NCBI GenBank assembly: GCA_963777725.1
Contig: CAVZRR010000003.1
Coordinates: 157,468-221,467, forward strand
Origin: RPQJ01 sp963777725
Lineage (GTDB): Bacteria > Pseudomonadota > Gammaproteobacteria > Steroidobacterales > Steroidobacteraceae
Direction: 5' to 3'
Length of the DNA stretch: 64,000 nucleotides
Shown: in pieces, positions 16,648-24,676 of the stretch
Numbering within the stretch: position 1 is the stretch's first letter
Layout: each line of letters opens with the position of its first letter
Position numbers and translations under genes: made by a program
The notes under the pieces: model-generated
The model's database searches: none
What the model was told of the DNA's origin: nothing
Seen by the model: only the letters and a program-made list of their open reading frames with translations

Positions 16648-17946
16648 ATGAGCGCAAAGAAATACGAACTGGTCAGTCTCGAAACGGGCAAGAAATCGAC
16701 CCTCGACGCACTGAGCGGCTCGGTCGGCCCGGATTGCCTGAACATCGCCAGCCTCGGCAAGGACCACGGGATCTTCACGTTCGACCCGGGGTTCATGGCG
16801 ACGGCGTCCTGCGAGAGCAAGATCACCTACATCGACGGTGACGCCGGTGTGCTGCTCTACCGCGGCTACCCGATCGAGCAGATTGCCGCCAAGTCGAGCT
16901 TCCTCGAGGTGTCGTACCTGCTGATCCACGGCGAGCTGCCCTCGACCCGCCAGCTCGAGCAGTTCGACCACGCGATCCGCTACCACACGATGCTCAACGA
17001 AACGCTGCTGCGTTTCTTCAACGGTTTCCACTACGACGCGCACCCGATGGCGATGGTGTCCGCCGTGGTGTCGTCGATGGCGGCCTTCTACCACGACTCG
17101 ATGGACAACCATAACCCGCGGCACCGGGAGATCTTCGCGCACCGCATCCTCGCCAAGATCCCGACGATCGCGGCGGCGTCGTTCAAGCACAACCTCGGCC
17201 AGCCGTTCGTCTACCCGCGCAACGACATGGATTACTGCTCGAACATGCTGCGCATGTTCTTCGCGGTGCCGGCCTCGGACTACGAGGTGGACCCGGTCGC
17301 GGCGCAGGCGCTCGACCTGCTGCTGATCCTGCACGCCGACCACGAGCAGAACGCGAGCACGTCCACGGTGCGCCTCGCGGGCAGCACGGGCACCAACCCT
17401 TACGCTGCGATCTCGGCAGGCGTCTCGGCCCTCTGGGGCCCGGCGCACGGCGGCGCGAACGAAGCCGTGCTCGCGATGCTCGAGGACATCGGCACGGTCG
17501 ACAACATCTCGAAGTTCCTCGACCGCGTGAAGGACAAGGACGGCAACAAGCGCCTGATGGGCTTCGGCCACCGTGTCTACAAGAACTTCGACCCGCGCGC
17601 GAAGATCATCCGCGAGATGTGCCACAAGGTCCTGGCGCGCCTCGGCCAGAACGACAACCCGCTGTTCGAGCTGGCGCTGCGCCTCGAGGAGATCGCGCTG
17701 AAGGACGAGTACTTCATCGCGCGCAAGCTCTACCCGAACGTCGATTTCTACTCCGGCGTCATCTACAGCGCCCTCGGCATCCCGCGCTCGATGTTCACGG
17801 TGATGTTCGCGATCGCGCGCACCGCCGGCTGGGTGGCGCACTGGCAGGAGATGATCGCCGACCCGGCGATGAAGATCGGGCGGCCGCGGCAGCTCTATAC
17901 GGGGCCGACGCAGCGCGATTACATCGAGATCGAGAAGCGCGCGTAA
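16648..17946 (+). CDS. gltA: Citrate synthase
   Basis: 432 aa, type II hexameric form typical of Gram-negative bacteria. Condenses acetyl-CoA and oxaloacetate to open the TCA cycle. Motifs: YRGYPIEQIA near residue 73, the catalytic region LWGPAHGGANEAVL near 265, MGFGHRVYKNFDPRA near 308, and the aspartate in NVDFYSGVIYSALGIP near 367. Independent gene, 93 bases after the M48 protease. Its 3' region carries an unusual long hairpin element. Confidence 0.97.
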   Translation: MSAKKYELVSLETGKKSTLDALSGSVGPDCLNIASLGKDHGIFTFDPGFMATASCESKITYIDGDAGVLLYRGYPIEQIAAKSSFLEVSYLLIHGELPSTRQLEQFDHAIRYHTMLNETLLRFFNGFHYDAHPMAMVSAVVSSMAAFYHDSMDNHNPRHREIFAHRILAKIPTIAAASFKHNLGQPFVYPRNDMDYCSNMLRMFFAVPASDYEVDPVAAQALDLLLILHADHEQNASTSTVRLAGSTGTNPYAAISAGVSALWGPAHGGANEAVLAMLEDIGTVDNISKFLDRVKDKDGNKRLMGFGHRVYKNFDPRAKIIREMCHKVLARLGQNDNPLFELALRLEEIALKDEYFIARKLYPNVDFYSGVIYSALGIPRSMFTVMFAIARTAGWVAHWQEMIADPAMKIGRPRQLYTGPTQRDYIEIEKRA

Positions 17947-17991
17947 GCGCTTCTCGTCGTTCGCTCGGCTCGCTGTGCCGGACCGCGCGAA

Positions 17992-18094
17992 CCGGGGTCG
18001 GTGCGGGCGGCGGGAACGCCGTGAATACCTCCCTGTAGGCTTCGGGCGCGGCGTCCATGCCGCGCACGATCCCGCCCGCCCGCACCGACCCCGG
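17992..18094 (+). repeat. Long hairpin with conserved 54-base loop (type 2), copy a
   Basis: Left arm 17992-18015 and right arm 18070-18094 are complementary over 24 pairs with one bulged base. The 54-base loop at 18016-18069 starts ACGCCGTGAATAC, includes a small nested hairpin (GCGCGGC / GCCGCGC at 18046-18065) and ends CGCGCACGA. It starts 46 bases after the gltA stop, reading with gltA. A second copy of the loop, in the other orientation, is at 18303-18356 inside different arms. Confidence 0.85.
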
Positions 18095-18105
18095 CAACTC
18101 GGCGG

Positions 18106-18200
18106 GGCGTCACGCGACCGCGTGACGCCGGAACTCGCATTACGCGGCGCTATCGCGTGTCCGTAACCGTTGGCTGAGTTCTCGCACGGCGTGCCCGACG
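18106..18200 (+). repeat. Small hairpin and stripped module-B sequence between the type 2 copies
   Basis: A perfect 10-bp hairpin (GGCGTCACGC, loop GACC) occupies 18106-18129; the same stem sequence occurs over the spoT stop codon at 6274-6295. Further on, GGCTGAG (18172-18178) is followed almost at once by CTCGCACGGCG (18181-18191). These are the two conserved flanks of hairpin B in the type 1 elements, here without the variable stem between them. No gene is seen in 18095-18270. Confidence 0.55.
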
Positions 18201-18270
18201 CTCGCGCGTGGCTGCGGAGGATGAGGCGCAGCGCGAGTCGCGAAGCCGGGGGTGCAACGCTTCCGAGCGG

Positions 18271-18388
18271 TTCCGAGCCGGGTCCGGGGTGCATGCGCGG
18301 GATCGTGCGCGGCACGGACGCCGCGCCCGAAGCCCACAAGGATGTGTTCACGGCGTTCCCGCGCGTGCACCCCGGACCCGGCTCGGAA
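18271..18388 (-). repeat. Long hairpin with conserved 54-base loop (type 2), copy b
   Basis: Arms 18271-18302 and 18357-18388 are complementary at 31 of 32 positions, the exception being a G-T pair. The 54-base loop at 18303-18356, read on the minus strand, matches the loop of copy a except for about six substitutions. It lies 31 bases 3' of the minus-strand gene ending at 18419, in that gene's orientation, mirroring copy a after gltA. The arms share no sequence with those of copy a. Confidence 0.85.
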
Positions 18389-18418
18389 GCGCGAGCAACC
18401 AGCGATGCGCCAATCGGC

Positions 18419-19030
18419 TCAAGCGACCTGCAGCAGCGCCTCGACCTCGGCAACACTCGCGCGCCGCATCGGCTTGCCGTCCACGGGACTGCACGGGGAC
18501 TGGCGAATCCCGTCGAGCGGAAACACCACCGCGTCGACCGTCTGCCGCCCCGCAACGAAACGCAGCGCGGGGTAGCTGACCGTCCGGTCCCGCTCGTAGC
18601 GCAGCCGCCGCTCGAGCACCTCGTGCGGCACGCCGCGATCCTCGAGCCGCAGCGAGACCGCTTCCGGGCTCTCGGTGAACAGGTGCAGGTTGATCTCCGA
18701 GTGCGGCGACGCCGTGCCGGCGAGCACGGGGCCGACCAGGCGCGGCTGGAAATCCGCCATCAGCCGCATCGCCTCGAGCGCGGAGCGGCGCAGATCCGCG
18801 AGGCTCGACTCGTGGCGGTCGGCGGCGAACAGCCGCTGGTGCGCGACCAGGGCCGCCTCGATCTCGGTATTGCGCGGCAGGATCGACGCGTCGGTGACGC
18901 CAAGGCGATCCGCCGCCTTGCGCTTGGCGAGCAGGTAGTCGTCCACGCCCTGCTCGCGCATGATCCGGGCCGCTTCCTCGGCCACCGCATGGCGCATCAG
19001 GTCGGCCCTGGGGTTGGGTCGTCGGCTCAT
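18419..19030 (-). CDS. Conserved protein of unknown function
   Basis: 203 aa, soluble, no signal peptide. Begins MSRRPNPRADLMRHAVAEEA; contains KRKAADRLG near residue 40, LPRNTEIEAALVAHQRLF near 55, and PRLVGPVLAGTASPHSEINL near 95. The last run resembles a nucleotidyltransferase-like active-site region, but this is only an impression. As I recall, similar proteins in Xanthomonadales are sometimes labelled UDP-N-acetylmuramate-alanine ligase, for which no Mur-ligase P-loop is visible here. ATG at 19030. It is 16 bases downstream of the penicillin-binding protein gene, so probably co-transcribed. Confidence 0.7.
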   Translation of the reverse strand: MSRRPNPRADLMRHAVAEEAARIMREQGVDDYLLAKRKAADRLGVTDASILPRNTEIEAALVAHQRLFAADRHESSLADLRRSALEAMRLMADFQPRLVGPVLAGTASPHSEINLHLFTESPEAVSLRLEDRGVPHEVLERRLRYERDRTVSYPALRFVAGRQTVDAVVFPLDGIRQSPCSPVDGKPMRRASVAEVEALLQVA

Positions 19031-19046
19031 CGTCGGCCCCTTTCGA

Positions 19047-21424
19047 TCAGAACAGCGATTCCTCGCCGGCGGCAGGGTCCAGGCTCTCCGCGCCGACCTC
19101 GTCCGCCCCGTCCAGCGCGCCGGACTGCTGCGGCAGGTAACCCTCGAGGAACGCCTCGAAGATCGCGCCGCCCGAGCCCGCCATCGTCGGGCGCCCGTTT
19201 TCCCGGTTGACCCACATGCGGACCACGCCCGCCGGCTCCGGCAACCGATGTTCCGGGCGGTCGCGCAACGCTTCCTCCATGTACGACACCCACATCGGCA
19301 ACGCAGTCCGGCCACCTTCCTCGTTGTCGCCGAGCGAGCGTTCCTGGTCGAAGCCGATCCAGGCGGCGGCGGCCACGTCCGCATTGAAACCGACGAACCA
19401 CGCATCGCGGCGATCGTTGGTCGTGCCGGTCTTGCCGGCGAGATCGTTGCGCCCGAGGGTCTTGGCCCGCTGCGCAGTGCCGCGCTGGATCACGTCCGTC
19501 ATGATGTCGGTCATCACGTAAGCGTTCGCGGGCGTGATCGCCTGCGGGGCCGCGGTCGTGCCGGGACAGTCCGCGCAAGCGATCGCGGGCTCGGCCGTCG
19601 ACACGGTGCGATCGTCGCGATCGGCGATCCGCGCGATGAAGTACGGCTCGACGCGGAAGCCGCCGTTGGCGAACACCGCAAAGCCCCGCACCATCTCGAG
19701 CGGCGTCACCTGCCCGGTGCCGAGCGCCAGCGTCAGGTTCGGCGGCATCGCGTCCGGGCCGAAGCCAAAGGCGCCGATGTGGCGCAAGGCCGGGCCGATC
19801 CCGGTGGCGCGCAGCAGGCGGATCGAGACCAGGTTACGCGACCGGACCAGCGCCTCGCGCATCGGCGTGGGTCCATAGAAACGCTTGGTGATGTTCTGCG
19901 GCCGCCATTCCTCGGTGCCGACGCCACCCGGCATGACGATCGGCGCGTCGTTGATCAGGCTTGCCGGCGTGAACCCGCGCTCCAGTGCGGCCGAGTACAC
20001 GAACGGCTTGAATGCGGATCCAGGCTGGCGGCGCGCCTGGATCGCGCGGTTGTACTTGCTCGAGCCGAAATCGAAGCCGCCGACCAGCGAGACGATGGCC
20101 CCGTCGCGCGGCTCGATCGCCACGAGCGCCGCAGCCACTGCGGGCAGCTGGGCCAACCGGTAGCGGCCGTCCTCGACGGTCTCGAGATAAACCAGGTGCC
20201 CCGGTGCGACCACGTCCGTCGCGGTCTTCGGCGCCGGTCCAAGCGCGCCGTTCTCCAGCGCGGGCCGCGCCCAGGCGAGATCGTCCCAGCCAACTTCGAC
20301 CGCCAGGCCATTGCGCAGCCGCAGCAGCGCGCTGCGCTCGAGGACCGATGTGACCAGCGCGCACGCGAGGCCGCCGCGATCCGCGTGGCGCTTGAAGGCG
20401 GCGGCGACGGCGGCCGGATCGGCGAGCTGCGCCGCCGCGAGTTGCTCGAGCGGACCGCGGTAGCCGTGGCGCCGCTCGTAGTCGAGCATCGCGCGGCGGA
20501 CGGCCGCATTGGCCGCCGACTGCAGCCGGCTGTCGACCGTGGTCGTGACGCGAAATCCTTCGGTCAGCGCTGCGTCGCCATGCAGGCGGACCATCTCGAG
20601 GCGCACCATCTCCGCGACGTTCGGCGCCTCGAGCTCGACCTCCGGGCCATGGATGCGGCCGACGACGGGCGCCGCGGCCGCCGCGTCGTGCGCCGCTGCG
20701 TCGATCTTGCCGGTCTCGCGCATGCGCCGCAGCACGTAGGCGCGACGGTCCCGGGCGCGCTCGCGACGCTGGCGACGGGGTTGTCGAGCGACGGTGACCG
20801 CGGCAGTCCGGCGATCAGCGCAGCCTCCGCCAGCGTGAGCTCGCTGGCATTCTTGTCGAAATACACCTGCGCGGCCGCGCCGATGCCGTAGGCGCGCTGG
20901 CCGAGGAAGATCCGGTTCAGGTACAGCGTCAGGATCTCCTCCTTGCTGAACTCGCGCTCGAGCCGCAGCGCGAGGAACACCTCCTTCAGCTTGCGCCGCA
21001 GCGTGCGCTCGGAAGTGAGGATGGTATTGCGGGCGAGCTGCATCGTGATCGTGCCGCCGCCCTCGCGCACGCCGCCGGCCGACAGGTTGCTCTTGGCCGC
21101 GCGCAGCAATCCCTGCCAGTCCACGCCCGGATGCCGGAAGAAGCGATCGTCCTCCGCCGCGAGGAAGGCATCGACGACCTGGGGCGGGATCTGCTGCCAC
21201 TCGAGCGGGATGCGCCGCTGCTCGCCGATCTGCGCGATCAGCTTGCCGTCGCGCGAGTACACCTGCAGTGGCAGCTGCATCGGCACGTGGCGCAATTCCG
21301 CGGCCACCGGCATTTCGGGCTCGAGGAACTGGAATGCGCCCGCGAAGCCTAGAACCACGAGCCCGGCGAATCCTGCTGCGATCGTGAGCGCGGTCACGAG
21401 CAGTCGTGCTGCGAAATTTCCCAT
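19047..21424 (-). CDS. mrcA: Class A penicillin-binding protein 1A (one frameshift)
   Basis: About 792 aa after correction. Bifunctional peptidoglycan glycosyltransferase/transpeptidase anchored in the inner membrane. N-terminal frame: membrane anchor near residues 5-28, then glycosyltransferase motifs AAEDDRFFRHPGVDWQGLL, GGGTITMQLARN and LTLYLNRIFLGQRAYGIGA. Near 20758-20775 the frame breaks and continues with ERARDRRAYVLRRMRETGKI. The transpeptidase motifs follow: SXXK in RQPGSAFKPFVY, SRN in VRSRNLVS, and KTG in AGKTGTTND. The ATG at 21424 is preferred to the TTG at 21430. Divergent from pilM, the classic arrangement in Gammaproteobacteria. Confidence 0.93.
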
Positions 21425-21446
21425 GCTCAAATCTGCGACTCAGTCC

Positions 21447-21475
21447 TTGCCGCACCTGCAGTGCTTGTGCATAGT
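21447..21475 (+). promoter_or_regulatory. Probable promoter of the riboswitch-pilMNOPQ transcript
   Basis: TTGCCG at 21447-21452 and CATAGT at 21470-21475 with a 17-base spacer. The transcript would start near 21482, immediately before the c-di-GMP aptamer, which supports this assignment. Each hexamer matches consensus at four of six positions. Confidence 0.5.
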
Positions 21476-21483
21476 AGCTCGCG

Positions 21484-21572
21484 AATCAAGGGCAAACTCA
21501 TCGAAAGGTGAGGACGCAAAGCCACCGGTCCTGGGCCATCGGCCCCAGGACAGCGGGGTTGCCGGTACCGAC
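21484..21572 (+). promoter_or_regulatory. Cyclic di-GMP-I (GEMM-I) riboswitch
   Basis: The aptamer core matches the GEMM-I consensus closely: AGGGCAAAC, then a 6-bp hairpin closed by a GAAA tetraloop (CUCAUC / GGUGAG), then GGACGCAAAGCC. A second stem-loop follows (GUCCUGGG pairing with CCCAGGAC), then AGCGGGGUUGCCGGUACC. GNRA tetraloop, its receptor side and the conserved purines around the ligand site are all present. It precedes pilMNOPQ by about 235 bases; the intervening 21573-21806 shows no obvious terminator, so how binding is read out is unclear. Known c-di-GMP-I switches often control motility and surface genes. Confidence 0.9.
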
Positions 21573-21806
21573 GCCGTCCGCGCGTCAGGCCGCAACTCGC
21601 TCGGCCCGAACGGCCCGCGGCTTCGCCGTCGCCCGCGTGAACGAGTCAAGGATTCGATGTCGGACCGGGGGGCGAGCGCAGCAAATGACCCAATCTGGTA
21701 TGCCACTCACAATTCTATTTGGGGAAACCCTGATATATAGTGCGCCGGGGGCATTGAATCCACTCTACGATCGCTGCGCAACCTCTTGAACTAGAAGGAC
21801 TCACTC

Positions 21807-22868
21807 GTGTTGTTTCAGCGCAGGTCACGACCGGTCATCGGGCTCGATATCACGACGTCCTCGATCAAGCTCATCGAGCTGTCGAGAAGCGGCGATGGTT
21901 ATCGGGTGGAGTCATATGCGGCGGAGCCATCGCCGCCCAACGCGATCAACGAGAAAGCGATCGTCGACGCGCAGGCCGTCGGCGAAGCGGTGCGCCGCGC
22001 GGTGAAGCGCGCGGGCGCGCGCGCCAGGGAAGTGGCCGTCGCGATCAGCGGCGACGCGGCGATCACCAAGGTGATCCAGATGCCGCGCAACCTGCGTGAA
22101 GCGGAGCTGGAATCCCAGGTCGAGATGCAGGCCGACCAGTACATCCCGTTCCCGATGGAAGAGGTGAGCTTCGACTTCGAGGTGATCGGCCCGTCCGAGA
22201 AGGACCCCGACATGCTCGACGTGCTGCTCGTCGCGACGCGCTCGGAGAACGTCGAGCAGCGCCAGGCCTCGGTGCAGGCCGCGGGTCTCTCGGCGCGCAT
22301 CGTCGACGTCGAGGCCTTCGCGCTCGAGAACGCGTGCCGGCTGCTCACGCACCAGATGCCCGACGGCGGCATGGACCGCAACATCGCCGTGATCGATTTC
22401 GGCGCGAGCAGCACGACGTTCTCGGTGCTGCGCGACCTGAAGGTCACCTACACGCGCGACTTCGCGTTCGGCGGGCAGCAGCTCACCGAGGAGATCATGC
22501 GCACCTACGGCCTGAGCGTCGAGGAGGCCGGGCGGGCCAAGAAGGAAGGCGGACTGCCGGCCAACTACCAGTCCGAGGTGCTCGACCCGTTCATCGACGA
22601 CATGTGCCAGCAGGTGAGCCGCTCGCTGCAGTTCTACCTGGCCTCCGGCAGCGGCCGCGAGCAGCCGGAGCAGGTGCTGATCTGTGGCGGCTGCGCCAAC
22701 ATCCCGGGGGTGGCTGACGTGGTCGCGAGCCGCGTCGGCATCCCGGCCGAGCGCGGCGACCCGCTCGGGCAGATGAAGATCTCGACCCGCGCGCTCGCGC
22801 AGGGCGTCAAGAAGGATGCGACCGCGCTGCTCACGGCCTGCGGTCTGGCGCTGAGGAGCTTCGACTGA
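21807..22868 (+). CDS. pilM: Type IV pilus assembly protein PilM
   Basis: 353 aa. Cytoplasmic actin-like ATPase fold that binds PilN and links the inner-membrane platform to the pilus motor. Nucleotide-binding segments: GLDITTSSIKLIELSR near residue 13 and VIDFGASSTTFSVLRD near 195. The IPFPMEEVSFDFEVIGP stretch typical of PilM is near 112. GTG start at 21807 with AGAAGGA eight bases upstream. First gene of pilMNOPQ, one base before pilN, downstream of a c-di-GMP riboswitch. Confidence 0.96.
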   Translation: MLFQRRSRPVIGLDITTSSIKLIELSRSGDGYRVESYAAEPSPPNAINEKAIVDAQAVGEAVRRAVKRAGARAREVAVAISGDAAITKVIQMPRNLREAELESQVEMQADQYIPFPMEEVSFDFEVIGPSEKDPDMLDVLLVATRSENVEQRQASVQAAGLSARIVDVEAFALENACRLLTHQMPDGGMDRNIAVIDFGASSTTFSVLRDLKVTYTRDFAFGGQQLTEEIMRTYGLSVEEAGRAKKEGGLPANYQSEVLDPFIDDMCQQVSRSLQFYLASGSGREQPEQVLICGGCANIPGVADVVASRVGIPAERGDPLGQMKISTRALAQGVKKDATALLTACGLALRSFD

Positions 22869-22869
22869 C

Positions 22870-23454
22870 ATGCCCAGAATCAACCTGCTGCCGTGGCGCG
22901 AATCCGAGCGCAAGCGCAAACGACAGGAATTCATCCTCTCGATCGGCGCGGCGCTCGCGACCGCGGCACTCGTCACCCTGATCGGTCGCTGGCAGATGAA
23001 CTCCGCGATCGAGCACCAGAACGGCCGCAACCAGGTCCTCGGCGAGGAGATCGCCGAGCTCGACAAGCAGATCCAGGAAATCCTCGGGCTCGAGAACCAG
23101 AAGCGCCGCCTGCTGGCGCGCATGGAAGTCATCGAGACGCTGCAGCGCAGCCGGCCGGAGATCGTTCACGTCTTCGACGAAATCGTGCGCGTGTTGCCCG
23201 AGGGCGTGTACCTGACGTTCCTCAAGCAGACCGGCACCCGCTTCGAGATCCGCGGCATCGCGCAGTCGAGCACGCGCGTGTCGGCGTTCATGCGCAACAT
23301 CGACGCGTCCGAGTGGCTCGCGGATCCGGCGCTCAGCATCGTCGAGACCAAGGGTCGTGACGCGGGCGGCGCCGAATTCACGCTGTTCGCGAACCAGCGC
23401 AGCCGCGTTCCGCCGGAAGACGCGGCCGCAGGCGAGACGGTGGCGGCCAAATGA
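22870..23454 (+). CDS. pilN: Type IV pilus assembly protein PilN
   Basis: 194 aa. Single-pass inner-membrane protein; the N-terminal INLLPWRE motif (residues 4-11) is the conserved tail that inserts into PilM. One membrane helix near residues 22-43 is followed by a coiled-coil-like stretch and a periplasmic ferredoxin-like domain. With PilO and PilP it forms the alignment complex joining the motor platform to the secretin. The stop overlaps the pilO start (ATGA). Confidence 0.95.
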   Translation: MPRINLLPWRESERKRKRQEFILSIGAALATAALVTLIGRWQMNSAIEHQNGRNQVLGEEIAELDKQIQEILGLENQKRRLLARMEVIETLQRSRPEIVHVFDEIVRVLPEGVYLTFLKQTGTRFEIRGIAQSSTRVSAFMRNIDASEWLADPALSIVETKGRDAGGAEFTLFANQRSRVPPEDAAAGETVAAK

Positions 23455-24119
23455 ACAAATTGAAGCAACTGCTCGACCAGCTGCGCAACCTCGACCCGAA
23501 CGACCCGGGCCGCTGGCCGCTGGGTGTCCGGGTCGGCACGATCGTGCTGCTGTTCGTCATCGCGGCGTCCGCCGGCTACTGGTACTTCGTCTGGAAGGCG
23601 AAGCGCCCCGAGTTGCTCGAGGCGCGCGCGAAGGAAACCGAACTCTGGAACACGCTCGAGAGCAAGGCGCGCAAGGCTGCCAACCTGCAGGCGTACAAGG
23701 ACCAGCTCGCGGAAATGGAGAAGTCCTTCGGCGCCATGCTGAGGCAGCTGCCGAACAAGACCGAGGTGCCGAACCTGCTGGTCGACATCTCGCAGACCGG
23801 GCTCGGCGCCGGACTCGAGGAGAAGCTGTTCCAGCCCCAGGGCGAAAACCGCAAGGACTTCTACGCCGAGCTGCCGATCGCGATCCGCCTGACCGGCAAC
23901 TACCACGAGATGGGCAACTTCGCGAGTGGCATCGCGGCGTTGCCGCGCATCGTGACGCTGCACGACGTCGAGATCGTGCCGGCGTCCGCGGTCGGGCGCG
24001 GCGGCGCGGCGGCGGCCGGCGACCTGACGCTGAACGTCACCGCGAAGACCTATCGATACCTCGAGGAAGACGAGCAGCCCACCGACGGCCCGGCCCAGAA
24101 GCCGGCGGACGGCGGTTGA
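23451..24119 (+). CDS. pilO: Type IV pilus assembly protein PilO
   Basis: 222 aa. Begins MNKLKQLLDQLRNLDPNDPG, then one membrane helix near residues 25-43, a coiled coil, and a periplasmic domain with LPNKTEVPNLLVDISQTGL near 95 and LTGNYHEMGNFASGIAALPR near 142. The GNYHEMG-type run is typical of PilO. Partner of PilN in the inner-membrane alignment subcomplex. Acidic C-terminal tail. Reading frame intact. Confidence 0.95.
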   Translation: MNKLKQLLDQLRNLDPNDPGRWPLGVRVGTIVLLFVIAASAGYWYFVWKAKRPELLEARAKETELWNTLESKARKAANLQAYKDQLAEMEKSFGAMLRQLPNKTEVPNLLVDISQTGLGAGLEEKLFQPQGENRKDFYAELPIAIRLTGNYHEMGNFASGIAALPRIVTLHDVEIVPASAVGRGGAAAAGDLTLNVTAKTYRYLEEDEQPTDGPAQKPADGG

Positions 24120-24147
24120 GGCGGCCGTGGCGGAGGCCCCGTTGCAC

Positions 24148-24657
24148 ATGACCACGACAAAGCGCATCGCTCTGGCTGCCGCGGTACTCGCCGTGCTCTC
24201 GGGCTGCGCGGACGACACCGACGAGCTCCGCGCCAAGGTCGCGGAGATCAAGAGCCGGCCCGGCGGGCGCATCGAACCGCTGCCGGAAGTGAAGCCGTAC
24301 GAGACGTTCGCCTACGCGGCGGCGAACCAGCGCTCGCCGTTCGAGCCTGGCGTGCCGGCTTCGGTCAATGCCCCGAATGCGCTGCGACCCGACGTGAACC
24401 GGCCGCGCGAGTTCCTCGAGCAGTTCTCGCTCGACACGCTCCGCATGGTCGGAACGCTGAGGCTGGGTGGCCGCAATTACGGGCTGATACAGACAAGGGA
24501 CGGGCTGGTCCACCGGGTGCTGCCCGGCAACCATCTCGGCCAGAGCGATGGCCGGATCACGGCCATCGAGGAAGGCAAGATCTCGCTCACCGAGATCGTT
24601 CCGGACGGCATGGGCGGCTTCATCGAGCGCCCCGCTGCACTCGCGCTGAGCGAATGA
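24148..24657 (+). CDS. pilP: Type IV pilus assembly lipoprotein PilP
   Basis: 169 aa. Short lipoprotein signal with lipobox VLSGC at about residue 19; the mature part has the PilP pattern AYAAANQRSPFEPGV, FSLDTLRMVGTL and GLVHRVLPGNHLGQSDGRI, a small beta domain that contacts PilQ. The ATG at 24148 is chosen because it starts the lipoprotein signal and has CGGAGG upstream; a GTG at 24127 is an in-frame alternative. PilP connects the PilNO complex to the outer-membrane secretin. Confidence 0.94.
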   Translation: MTTTKRIALAAAVLAVLSGCADDTDELRAKVAEIKSRPGGRIEPLPEVKPYETFAYAAANQRSPFEPGVPASVNAPNALRPDVNRPREFLEQFSLDTLRMVGTLRLGGRNYGLIQTRDGLVHRVLPGNHLGQSDGRITAIEEGKISLTEIVPDGMGGFIERPAALALSE

Positions 24658-24676
24658 TCTCCAAGGAGACCCGAGC

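Noticed and set aside
18419..19030. Naming this gene UDP-N-acetylmuramate-alanine ligase
   Set aside because: The protein is far too short for a Mur ligase and lacks its ATP-binding loop; the name appears to be an inherited mis-annotation.
18960..20891. 643-codon plus-strand open frame opposite mrcA
   Set aside because: Mirror of the penicillin-binding protein gene; Arg/Ala/His-rich with no motif.
21508..21789. 93-codon open frame over the riboswitch region
   Set aside because: It overlaps the aptamer, is Arg/Ser/Ala-rich, has no ribosome binding site and no family features.
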